A stretch of DNA of 49,217 nt from positions 1 to 49,217 of the forward strand of contig JAJYIT010000032.1 of NCBI GenBank assembly GCA_021789975.1, given 5' to 3'. The DNA comes from Bacteroidota bacterium (GTDB lineage Bacteria; Bacteroidota; Ignavibacteria; Kryptoniales; JAKASW01). The notes under the pieces were generated by a model. That model did no database searches and was not told the origin of the DNA. It saw only the letters and a list, made by a program, of their open reading frames with translations. Positions 1 through 7,651 of the stretch are shown here, one piece after another (the first letter of the stretch is position 1; the number at the start of each line of letters is the position of its first letter). The position numbers were made by a program, and so were the translations under genes.

Positions 1-48
1 AGTCTCCGAAGCGATCCTGAGTTCATCGAACTGCTCAAGGACAAGTGA
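1..48 (+). CDS. C-terminal tail of an upstream protein (partial)
   Basis: Frame 1 is open from the window edge to a TGA at 46-48, giving the last 15 residues SLRSDPEFIELLKDK. A tail of the form 'DPxFxxLLK' is common at the end of Ser/Thr kinases that finish in tetratricopeptide repeats. With two kinase genes immediately downstream, the upstream gene may be another member of the same family. Only 15 residues are visible, so the family is an inference and not a firm call. Confidence 0.45.
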   Translation, partial: SLRSDPEFIELLKDK

Positions 49-84
49 AGAAGGGATCCCCTCGTCTCAATTGAGGACAACCAG

Positions 85-135
85 CTGGTAAGTAGTAATC
101 TTGTTCAATACGAAATCATACAGAAACATGGCGAA
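85..135 (+). pseudogene. Relic of a kinase gene start
   Basis: The 17 codons at 85-135 translate to LVSSNLVQYEIIQKHGE. This aligns without gaps to the first 17 residues of the next kinase (MISGTVLHYEILEKLGE). The resemblance stops exactly after the Gly-Glu that opens the glycine-rich loop, where the GC-rich repeat begins. The initiator is CTG rather than ATG and nothing continues the kinase fold, so this is read as a decayed fragment. A better-preserved equivalent lies at 2958-3008. Confidence 0.6.
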
Positions 136-222
136 CCTGCCTGCCGGACAGGCAGGCCTGCGTGCCGGAAGCCGGGGCGGACCTGTCCGCCGAAACCACT
201 CAACCCACCAGCGGACTGACAT
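136..222 (+). repeat. GC-rich palindromic repeat element, copy 1
   Basis: An 87-base GC-rich block built of imperfect palindromes of the CCTGCCTGCCGGNCAGGCAGG type, followed by the hairpin GGCGGACCTGTCCGCC and a conserved edge CCAGCGGACTGAC. It abuts the ATG at 223 directly. A longer copy (3009-3116) sits in the same position before the second kinase, and short fragments of the same palindrome occur near 9853 and 13560. No Shine-Dalgarno site is visible between the element and the kinase start. Confidence 0.75.
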
Positions 223-2961
223 ATGATAAGCGGAACCGTCTTGCATTACGAGATATTGGAGAAATTGGGCGAAGGCGGGATGGGCGAGGTTTACAAAGCC
301 CACGATACGAAACTTGACCGCTTCGTGGCGCTGAAATTTCTTCCTTCACACCTCACAGCGACCGAAGATGAGAAAGCCCGCTTCATTCAGGAAGCCAAAG
401 CGGCTTCACAGCTCAATCATCCGAATGTCTGCACCATACACGATATACAGGAGTATGAAAATCAGCTCTTCATAGTCATGGAGTATATCGAAGGAGAGAC
501 ACTGCGGGCGAAGAACAAAAGCTTGTCGGTGAAGCAGATAATCGACATCGGGGCACAGACTGCCGACGGACTTGCGGCTGCACACGAAAAGGGGATTGTC
601 CACAGGGACATCAAGCCGGAGAACATCATGGTCAGGAAAGACGGCATTGTCCAGATCATGGACTTCGGACTTGCCAAACTCCGTGAGACTTCGGAAGTGT
701 CGAGGCTCACCAAAGCCGGCACTACAATGGGTACGATGGGGTACATGTCTCCTGAGCAGGTGCAGGGTCAGGATGTGGACTATCGCACCGATATATTCTC
801 CCTGGGAGTAGTGTTGTACGAATTGCTGTCCGGGGAGCCGACTTTCAAAGGAGTCCACGAAACTGCGGTGATGTACGAGATCGTGAATGTTGATCCGCCA
901 CCGCTTACTTCACTGAAACCGGAAATCGATCCTGAGCTGGACAACATCATCCTTGAATGCCTCCAGAAAGATCGGGATGACAGGATTCAGTCCGCGAAAG
1001 AGCTTGCGCGGAACTTGAGGAAGGTCAGGAAAGGCTCGACCGGCCGGAGGACAAGCAGGACTTACGATGTCAACTCCGGAATCACCAACGTGCGGACGAC
1101 CGAGAGTCAGGCGGTCCGGCAGTCGGGTGTTTATCCGCAGGAAGAGATTCGGCAAGAGGATTCACTTATCAAAGGCATCTTTGGAAAAAGAGCGCCATTG
1201 ACTTTGGTGGTGTTGCTCCTGGTAGGACTCGTTGTTCTCTCCGCACTCTACTTTCTGAAAAGCTCTGGCATAACGATGCCTGAGCTGCAATCGTCAATCC
1301 TGCCGCCGCCGGGACTGACATTCAATAACCAGAGAGGGAGCAATCTCGCGATATCGCCGAACGGAAAATATATCGCCTTTATCGGATCGGATTCGTCGGG
1401 TACAACCAAACTCTGGCTGAGGCCGACAAACTCGATGAACGGCAAAATTCTGACAGATGCGCAAAGCAATGCATATCCCTTTTGGTCTCCTGACAGCAAA
1501 TCGATAGGCTATTTCCTTTCGGGAAAGCTCATGAAAGTCGCTATCGATGGCGGGCCTCCGCTGGCAGTTTGCGACGCCCAAAGCGGAAGAGGTGGTACCT
1601 GGAACAAAGAAGGCACGATTGTTTTTGCCCCGTTCGCGGCGGGAGGTCTGTACGAGGTCTCGTCCGGAGGAGGGAAACCGGAATTAATAGTCAAATCCGA
1701 TTCGAGCAAGAAATGGCTGAGCCCAAGATGGCCCTTTTTTCTTCCCGACGGGAAACATTTCTTGTTTTCGATTCAATCGTCCACCAGCGGATCCGGACCG
1801 AATGATGGCATCTACGTCGCTTCACTCGACGATCCGAAGCCGCATTTAGTCTTGAGGGCTTCGTCGAACACTGAGTATTCGGACGGCTATATCTTCTTCG
1901 TGCGCCAATCGATCTTGCTGGCTCAGCCTTTTGATCCGGGGAGCTTGAAGCTGTCGGGCCAAATCACGCCTCTGACTGACAACGTCCAGTATTATGATGT
2001 GAGAATCAGCGGCACTTATTCTGTCTCTCAAAACGGTTTGTTGATTTACGAAAAGCAAGTGGTTGAGGATAAAACCGTGGAGTTGATGAACAGTGAAGGC
2101 AAGGTACTTAACACGCTCTTCCGGAAACCGGTCTGGCAGAGAGCTTGTTTTTCACCAGATGACAAAGTCATTGCGTTTGATTCGTACGATGCAAACGAAA
2201 GGAACTTCGACATTTGGACCCATGATATTGCGAGCGGCGTTACTACGAGACTGACATTCAACCATGCTGCCGATGCATATCCTGTCTGGTCGCCTGATGG
2301 CAAGCAGATAGCTTTCACCTCAAGCAGGACGGGAAATAATCTAAATGTCTACGTCAAAAACTCCGACGGATCTGATAGAGCTCAACCCTTGTTTCTCTTC
2401 GACAACACGGCAATTCCTACGGATTGGTCGCGCGATGGAAAGTACATCCTGATCACGGCGTTCAACTATGTAAGCAAGAAGAGTGGGGGGGATCTGCTCA
2501 TACTTCCGACTTTTGGCGACCGGAAACCGGAGGTATTTCTCGGAACGGACTTCAATGAAGTATTCGGGAAATTTTCGCCGGACGGCAAGTGGATTTCTTA
2601 TATCTCCGACGAATCCGGCAGGTCACAGGTTTACGTGTCGCCCGTCAGCGGCGGAAGCAAGTGGCAGGTTTCAGTGAATGGAGGAGGTCAGTCATGGTGG
2701 GTGGATAACGGCAAGAAACTGTTCTTCCTTTCGCTCGACAATAAGGTGATGGGCGTAGACGTGACTGAGGAGGGAAGCGTTCTTACCTTCGGCAGGCCAT
2801 ACATGGTATTTGATCTTAGAAAAACAGGGGAGGACGTCACCATCTATGACATAAATAGTTCAGGTAACGAATTCCTCGCCGCCGTGTCTTCAGGAAAGTC
2901 CGGCCCGGCAACTATCACCATGGTGACGAATTGGAAAGCTGAATTGCAAACCACAAAATGA
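223..2961 (+). CDS. Transmembrane Ser/Thr protein kinase with TolB-like propeller sensor
   Basis: Residues 1-265 form a complete Hanks-type kinase: glycine loop GEGGMGEV (16-23), Lys38 in ALK, catalytic HRDIKPEN (His127, Asp129), DFG at 147-149 and SPE at 176-178, so it should be active. A charged linker leads to one hydrophobic segment (about 325-346). The remaining 560 residues are repeated beta-propeller blades with the WSPDGKxIAF signature (for example near 375, 435 and 700) and should lie outside the cytoplasm. The architecture predicts that the propeller senses an external or envelope signal and the kinase reports it inside. The ATG at 223 is the only start giving a full glycine loop, but no clear Shine-Dalgarno site precedes it. 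The stop overlaps the start of the relic at 2958 as ATGA. The ligand and target are not evident. Confidence 0.93.
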   Translation: MISGTVLHYEILEKLGEGGMGEVYKAHDTKLDRFVALKFLPSHLTATEDEKARFIQEAKAASQLNHPNVCTIHDIQEYENQLFIVMEYIEGETLRAKNKSLSVKQIIDIGAQTADGLAAAHEKGIVHRDIKPENIMVRKDGIVQIMDFGLAKLRETSEVSRLTKAGTTMGTMGYMSPEQVQGQDVDYRTDIFSLGVVLYELLSGEPTFKGVHETAVMYEIVNVDPPPLTSLKPEIDPELDNIILECLQKDRDDRIQSAKELARNLRKVRKGSTGRRTSRTYDVNSGITNVRTTESQAVRQSGVYPQEEIRQEDSLIKGIFGKRAPLTLVVLLLVGLVVLSALYFLKSSGITMPELQSSILPPPGLTFNNQRGSNLAISPNGKYIAFIGSDSSGTTKLWLRPTNSMNGKILTDAQSNAYPFWSPDSKSIGYFLSGKLMKVAIDGGPPLAVCDAQSGRGGTWNKEGTIVFAPFAAGGLYEVSSGGGKPELIVKSDSSKKWLSPRWPFFLPDGKHFLFSIQSSTSGSGPNDGIYVASLDDPKPHLVLRASSNTEYSDGYIFFVRQSILLAQPFDPGSLKLSGQITPLTDNVQYYDVRISGTYSVSQNGLLIYEKQVVEDKTVELMNSEGKVLNTLFRKPVWQRACFSPDDKVIAFDSYDANERNFDIWTHDIASGVTTRLTFNHAADAYPVWSPDGKQIAFTSSRTGNNLNVYVKNSDGSDRAQPLFLFDNTAIPTDWSRDGKYILITAFNYVSKKSGGDLLILPTFGDRKPEVFLGTDFNEVFGKFSPDGKWISYISDESGRSQVYVSPVSGGSKWQVSVNGGGQSWWVDNGKKLFFLSLDNKVMGVDVTEEGSVLTFGRPYMVFDLRKTGEDVTIYDINSSGNEFLAAVSSGKSGPATITMVTNWKAELQTTK

Positions 2962-3113
2962 TCACCGGCACTATCCTTCATTACCAAATTCTCGAGAAGC
3001 TCGGCGAACTTGCCTGCCGGAAGGGCAGGCCTGTCTACCGGACAGGCAGGCCTGCCTGCCGGAGGCAGGGGCGGACCTGTCCGCCGAAGCCACTCGTCCT
3101 ACCAGCGGACTGA
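2958..3113 (+). pseudogene. Truncated kinase start fused to repeat sequence
   Basis: An ATG at 2958 overlaps the stop of the preceding kinase (ATGA) and opens a 51-codon frame. Its first 17 residues, MITGTILHYQILEKLGE, match the start of the next kinase; I count 41 of 51 identical bases between the two. After the codon for Glu17 (3006-3008) the frame runs into the GC-rich repeat and encodes only Arg/Pro/Cys-rich sequence to a TGA at 3111-3113. It is best read as a kinase N-terminus cut off by the repeat. It might still be translated by coupling to the upstream gene. Confidence 0.65.
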
Positions 3114-3116
3114 CGT
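3009..3116 (+). repeat. GC-rich palindromic repeat element, copy 2
   Basis: A 108-base block homologous to 136-222: repeated CCTGCCTGCCGG / CCGGACAGGCAGG palindromes, the hairpin GGCGGACCTGTCCGCC, and the same right edge CCAGCGGACTGAC directly before an ATGATAAGCGG kinase start. It begins after a GGCGAA kinase codon pair, exactly as copy 1 does. Confidence 0.75.
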
Positions 3117-5810
3117 ATGATAAGCGGAGGCATCCTCCATTATGAAATCCTCGAGAAGCTCGGCGAAGGCGGAATGGGGGTTGTCTACAAAGCCGAGGAT
3201 ACCCGACTGCGGCGATTGGTCGCGCTCAAGTTCCTTCCTCATGATCTGAATCCGACCGACGAAGACTTCGCGAGGTTCATGCGAGAGGCGCAGTCTGCGG
3301 CCACACTCAACCATCCGAATGTGTGCGTAGTATATGCGATCGAAGATGCTGAAGACGAGAGATTCATCGTAATGGAGTATGTCGATGGTACCACATTGCG
3401 CGTCAAGCTACAGCCGGGTCCGCTGCAAATCGGCGAGGCCGTCGAATACACGCTTCAGATTGCAGGTGCGCTCGCCGAGGCCCACGACCATGGTATCGTA
3501 CACCAGGATGTGAAGTCTGAAAACATCATGGTTAATTCGAAGAACCAGATAAAGGTGATGGACTTCGGATTGGCCAGACTTAGAGGAGTTCATGCGGCAG
3601 GAGAAACCAATTCCACAGGCGGCACACTTGCCTATATGTCGCCGGAACAGGTGCGTGGAGATGTTGTTGATATTCAGTCCGACATCTGGTCTCTCGGAAT
3701 TATTCTATATGAGATGGTTACCGGGCGGCTCCCGTTCTTTCATGGCTACGAGGCTGCAACATCGTACTCCATTCTGAACTCTGATCCTACTCTTCCGTCA
3801 GAACTGCGTCCGGACATTCCCGACGAGTTGGAACAAATCGTCCTGAGATGCCTTCGCAAGAATCCGGGAGAAAGGTACGGGTCAGCTGCGAAGTGCATTT
3901 CCGATCTGAGATCTCTCGACCACAGAACTCGACCCGCGCCAATAGCTCCCACGGTTACAGGTAGGCACGAGGTAAAGGCAAGAGAGGGGATAGAGAGGAA
4001 GCAAGTAACGGTAATTCAAGGCGTTATAACGGGCTTCGAGGAGATCGCGAAAATAATAAGCGAGGAAGACATACCCGATGCCCTTGACAACTTGAAGTCG
4101 ATCTTGAGATCCTCTTTAGCGAAGTACGAAGGAATACTTAACAAAATGTCAGGGGGGGCGTTTACTGCTTTCTTCGGACTGCCTGATGCACTGGAGAACG
4201 CTCCACAGAAAGCAATCAACGCGGCTTTGCATATCAGGATGCGAGTCCACGAATATGGTGGTACACTCGGACAGGGTCTCAATCTCAGGCTTCGTGGAAG
4301 CATCAATACAGGTCCGGCGATTGTCGGGTCGCTGGGCGCCGATAATGGAGAGGAATATAGCACCGTCGGGGAAGCGATTGATGTTGCGAACCGGCTCCTC
4401 AGGGAAGCTGGAGAAAACGAATTTGTAGTTGGGTCTTCAACATTCAGGTACACGAGGGACGAATTTCGGTACCGTGGTTTGAGACCGGTTGTCCTGGAGG
4501 GAAAGAGGGATCCTGTGCTCGCATATCTGTTGCTGACCGAAAAGGAACAGAAGCAAAAGGCGGAACCGGGCCATGGTCGCGCAATATATTCCGAATTTGT
4601 GGGAAGGAACGAGGAGCTTGACAAGCTTCAATTTCATCTCCTGAAAGTGATAAACGGACAAGCGGGAATTGCCAGCATAATTGCCGATGCAGGTGTCGGT
4701 AAGTCGAGACTCCTCGCCGAGTTCAGAAGAAATGATCCTGTCTCGCGAGTGGCACTCTTTGAAGGGAGGGCACTCTCGGTTGGGAAGAACCTCGGTTTCC
4801 ATCCGATCATCGACATACTGAGAAACTGGGCGGGCATATCGGAAGAAGACAGTGATTCACAAGCATATCTCAAGCTGGAGGACTCGATCTTGAGAGTGCT
4901 TCCGGAGAACGGTGCGGAAATCTTTTCATTTGTCGCGACCATGATGAAGTTTGCATTGAAAGGAAATGCTGCCGACCGGGTACACGGTATAACGGGTGAT
5001 GCCCTGAACAATTTGATACAGAAAAGTGTCAGAGATCTTATCATTGGCGGAAGTGAACTGGCACCGGTCGTGATTCTCATCGAGGATCTTCACTGGGCCG
5101 ACCGGTCTTCAATAGATTTGCTTCAATCGCTGTTCCGGCTTGCGGAGAACCAACGGGTACTATTCGTGATTACATCCCGGCCGGGCTTCGCAGAAACCAG
5201 TGACTACCTCCTCTCATCGACCAGGGAAAGATACTCTGCGTTCTACGAAGAAATACATTTGAAGCCACTTGGTCACCAGGAAGGTCGGCGCCTTGTCGAG
5301 AACCTCCTCAGCGTTAGGGATCTCCCTCCGAAGCTGGTCGAAACAATAGCCAAAGCCGAAGGCAATCCGTTTTTCATCGAAGAAGTGCTGAGATCTCTGA
5401 TTGACGACGGCGTATTGGTCGAGGAAGATGGTCGCTTCGCCTTCACGGAAAAAGTGGAAGCTGCAGTTGTTCCGGCGACAATCCAGGATCTCCTCATGTC
5501 GAGAATCGATAAACTCGATGACAGAAGCAGGTCTCTTCTCAAGCTTGCGTCGGTGATGGGCCGCTTTTTCCTTTACGACGTTCTCTGTTCTGTCGAAGAT
5601 GACCAGGCGAGAGTAGATGGTAGCCTGTCGCATCTAAAAAGTGTGCAGCTTATCAGGGACAGCAGCCGGAACAGAGACAGAGAGTTCGTCTTTGTTCATG
5701 CACTCGTCCAGGAGTTGGTCTACAGCACTCTTATCGCAAAAGCAAAAAAGCGAATTGCATCTGAAAGTTGCAAAAGCGATAGAGTCGGTTTACTCCGAAA
5801 GACTTTCTGA
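3117..5810 (+). CDS. Kinase-cyclase-ATPase signalling protein, N-terminal part (frameshifted)
   Basis: Residues 1-265 are a Hanks-type kinase with GEGGMGVV (16-23), Lys38, DFG (149-151) and SPEQ. The catalytic loop reads HQD (129-131) rather than HRD, so the arginine that normally contacts the activation loop is absent while Asp131 remains. Residues about 295-480 have the class III adenylyl/guanylyl cyclase fold, but both positions that normally carry metal-binding Asp are replaced (VITGF for xDIxGF near 305; SGGAF for GDGxx near 346), so it is probably non-catalytic. From about 493 (FVGRNEEL) there is an AAA_16 ATPase with Walker A DAGVGKS and a Walker B-like ILIEDLHWAD. The frame leaves homology after about 5742 and stops at 5810; the natural continuation is in the +1 frame (next entry). 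The start follows the repeat element directly. Confidence 0.85.
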   Translation: MISGGILHYEILEKLGEGGMGVVYKAEDTRLRRLVALKFLPHDLNPTDEDFARFMREAQSAATLNHPNVCVVYAIEDAEDERFIVMEYVDGTTLRVKLQPGPLQIGEAVEYTLQIAGALAEAHDHGIVHQDVKSENIMVNSKNQIKVMDFGLARLRGVHAAGETNSTGGTLAYMSPEQVRGDVVDIQSDIWSLGIILYEMVTGRLPFFHGYEAATSYSILNSDPTLPSELRPDIPDELEQIVLRCLRKNPGERYGSAAKCISDLRSLDHRTRPAPIAPTVTGRHEVKAREGIERKQVTVIQGVITGFEEIAKIISEEDIPDALDNLKSILRSSLAKYEGILNKMSGGAFTAFFGLPDALENAPQKAINAALHIRMRVHEYGGTLGQGLNLRLRGSINTGPAIVGSLGADNGEEYSTVGEAIDVANRLLREAGENEFVVGSSTFRYTRDEFRYRGLRPVVLEGKRDPVLAYLLLTEKEQKQKAEPGHGRAIYSEFVGRNEELDKLQFHLLKVINGQAGIASIIADAGVGKSRLLAEFRRNDPVSRVALFEGRALSVGKNLGFHPIIDILRNWAGISEEDSDSQAYLKLEDSILRVLPENGAEIFSFVATMMKFALKGNAADRVHGITGDALNNLIQKSVRDLIIGGSELAPVVILIEDLHWADRSSIDLLQSLFRLAENQRVLFVITSRPGFAETSDYLLSSTRERYSAFYEEIHLKPLGHQEGRRLVENLLSVRDLPPKLVETIAKAEGNPFFIEEVLRSLIDDGVLVEEDGRFAFTEKVEAAVVPATIQDLLMSRIDKLDDRSRSLLKLASVMGRFFLYDVLCSVEDDQARVDGSLSHLKSVQLIRDSSRNRDREFVFVHALVQELVYSTLIAKAKKRIASESCKSDRVGLLRKTF

Positions 5811-7398
5811 CTTTTACGGAATGCTGGCATTTCATTACAGCGCGGGTGGTGAGTTAAAGAAAGCCGAGGATTACCTGTTCAAAGCTGCGGAGCAGACCTT
5901 CAACTCGGCAGCGTCGCATGAGGCAATAAACTATCTGAAGGAAGCAATCGAGTTCTATGTCAAAATCTATGGAGAAAAGGCAGACCCAGATAAGCTGTTT
6001 GTACTGGAAAGAAATCTTGGCCTCGCATACTACAACAAGGGATATTGGAACGATTCTCTCGAACATCTCAAGAAAGCGCTGTCGTACAAAGGCGTCGTCC
6101 TCGAACCGGGAAAATTGAAGGAGACTTTGCGATTCGGGGCCGATCTTGTCGCGGTGCTCAATGATCTATATTTCCCATCGAAAAGGATCAAAAAGGTTCC
6201 TGATGAGGACACGAATTCCGTCTTCGATGTTCTCTACAAGATTGCTTCGGTGACCGCAAACTTCGATGCAAAGAAAATGTTCTTCGAGCTTCTGCATATG
6301 TTGAGGATGCAAACCAGATATCAGCTGCAGCCGAAGGAAGGTCATGCGAGCTACGCATACGCGAGCGGGATTTTCAGCTACAGCGGATTGTCATTTTCAC
6401 TGAGCCGGAAATTTATGCAGCGGGCCAGCGAATATGCAATCGCAGGTCATCTCGATTCCGCTCTCAAGAACAGCGAGCATGAAGTGATGTTGAATTTTCT
6501 CAATGGGGATTGGAAAAATATACATGACATAAATGAGGAATATGTAAACGAAAGACTGAGGAACGGAGACCTGTATGCCGCGACTCTTGCGATAAGCTGG
6601 GTCATTTATGTCAAGAACGCTCAGGGTGACTTGCAGCGTTCAATCGAACTCATTCATAAACAGGAAGACATCGGCGAGGAGTTCGATTCAGGATATGCCC
6701 GACTTTTCAGCTCCAACTTCACTCTCGACAGGCACCTCGCAAAGAGAGACCTGAGGGCTGCCGTGAAAGCTGCCGACCGGACATCCGGTTTTGCCGAGCA
6801 GCTCGGCTTTGAAAGCTGGCTCATCGGAATTCTTGCGAAGAAGACAAAAGTACAGGTGTTATCCGGCGACCTGGATGGCGCGGCCGTGTCGATAAAAAAA
6901 GCCGGCGATGTGATAGCCAAGCTGGATAAGAGCAAGCTGGCGCCGATGCTTACATGCTACTATCTGACATACCACTTCTGGTACCTGGTAGAATTGCTGG
7001 AGAGAAAGTCGAAGGCAAGAAACGAAAAGTTCTCGACTTCAGAGATAAGAGACTTAAAGAAGTCGGCACTTAAAGCAGGCGTCCGGGCAATGAAAATTTC
7101 GCGAAAGGTAGCAGACGTACGAGTTGAGACATATTTTCTGATGGGAAGATATGCGTGGCTCGTCGGAGACCGCAGGAAGGCGTTTCGTTACTGGAGAAAG
7201 AGTGCGGAGTTTGGCGAGCGTCTTCGTGCATTGCCGGATGTAGGGAGGATTTATTGCGAGGTTGGAAGTAAGATGCTCGCCGACAAATTGAATCGAAGCG
7301 ACTTCCTCGGACTTTCCGGCCAGGATTGCCTGAAGAAAGCCGTTTCAATATTCCACGAACTGGAATTGGAGCACGACCTGGAGCTGATTCCACATTAA
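5641..7398 (+). CDS. TPR-rich C-terminal part of the same signalling protein
   Basis: From about 5743 onward this frame encodes helix-rich, tetratricopeptide-like sequence (LHLKVAKAIESVY, AEDYLFKAAEQTF, ALSYKG, SIELIHKQEDI) of the kind that follows the ATPase in kinase/cyclase-ATPase-TPR proteins. The first 34 codons after the ATG at 5641 are out of frame with the real gene and look like nonsense. Removing one A from the A6 run at 5744-5749 would join the two parts as AKAKSELHLKV, a plausible continuation. Either the gene carries a one-base insertion or the assembly has an indel. If separately translated, this fragment would start inside the ATPase region. TPRs here normally mediate protein contacts. 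The ORF ends 19 bases before the next gene. Confidence 0.75.
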   Translation: MCSLSGTAAGTETESSSLFMHSSRSWSTALLSQKQKSELHLKVAKAIESVYSERLSDFYGMLAFHYSAGGELKKAEDYLFKAAEQTFNSAASHEAINYLKEAIEFYVKIYGEKADPDKLFVLERNLGLAYYNKGYWNDSLEHLKKALSYKGVVLEPGKLKETLRFGADLVAVLNDLYFPSKRIKKVPDEDTNSVFDVLYKIASVTANFDAKKMFFELLHMLRMQTRYQLQPKEGHASYAYASGIFSYSGLSFSLSRKFMQRASEYAIAGHLDSALKNSEHEVMLNFLNGDWKNIHDINEEYVNERLRNGDLYAATLAISWVIYVKNAQGDLQRSIELIHKQEDIGEEFDSGYARLFSSNFTLDRHLAKRDLRAAVKAADRTSGFAEQLGFESWLIGILAKKTKVQVLSGDLDGAAVSIKKAGDVIAKLDKSKLAPMLTCYYLTYHFWYLVELLERKSKARNEKFSTSEIRDLKKSALKAGVRAMKISRKVADVRVETYFLMGRYAWLVGDRRKAFRYWRKSAEFGERLRALPDVGRIYCEVGSKMLADKLNRSDFLGLSGQDCLKKAVSIFHELELEHDLELIPH

Positions 7399-7417
7399 TA
7401 GAACGGAGGAGGAAAAC

Positions 7418-7651
7418 TTGGAGATAGAATTCAGCAAAGGCTATTATCATCCCGCTGACGAAAGAGAAGTCCGGGAACTGATCCTTGTGGCTCGCGAAAA
7501 GAAAGTGAAAATCCGGGTGCGCGGATCAGGTCATTCAGTACCGCAGGCAATCTACACAAAAGACTTTGAGCATGAAGATGGCGACGGCATAGATATAATG
7601 CTGGACAAAATGCTTTCAGTTCGTATCGACACACAGAAAGGAAACAAGTGA
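7418..7651 (+). CDS. FAD-linked oxidase, N-terminal fragment
   Basis: The start is TTG at 7418, chosen because GGAGGAGG lies at 7405-7412. The 77 residues contain the beginning of a PCMH-type FAD-binding domain, including VRGSGHS (the flavin-contacting RGxGHS motif). The frame stops at 7651 with the domain half finished, and the rest follows in the -1 frame from 7648. Adding one A to the AAG just before the stop would give KGNKVTVEAGC and restore a single protein of about 520 residues. This looks like one gene split by a one-base deletion or an assembly error. The GTGA overlap would still allow coupled translation of the second part. Confidence 0.8.
   Translation: MEIEFSKGYYHPADEREVRELILVAREKKVKIRVRGSGHSVPQAIYTKDFEHEDGDGIDIMLDKMLSVRIDTQKGNK

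Noticed and set aside
5742-5762. Programmed -1 frameshifting at GCA AAA AAG, identical to the dnaX slippery site
   Set aside because: A -1 slip leads to TGA within five codons. The TPR part is in the +1 frame, so a dnaX-type slip cannot join the two ORFs.
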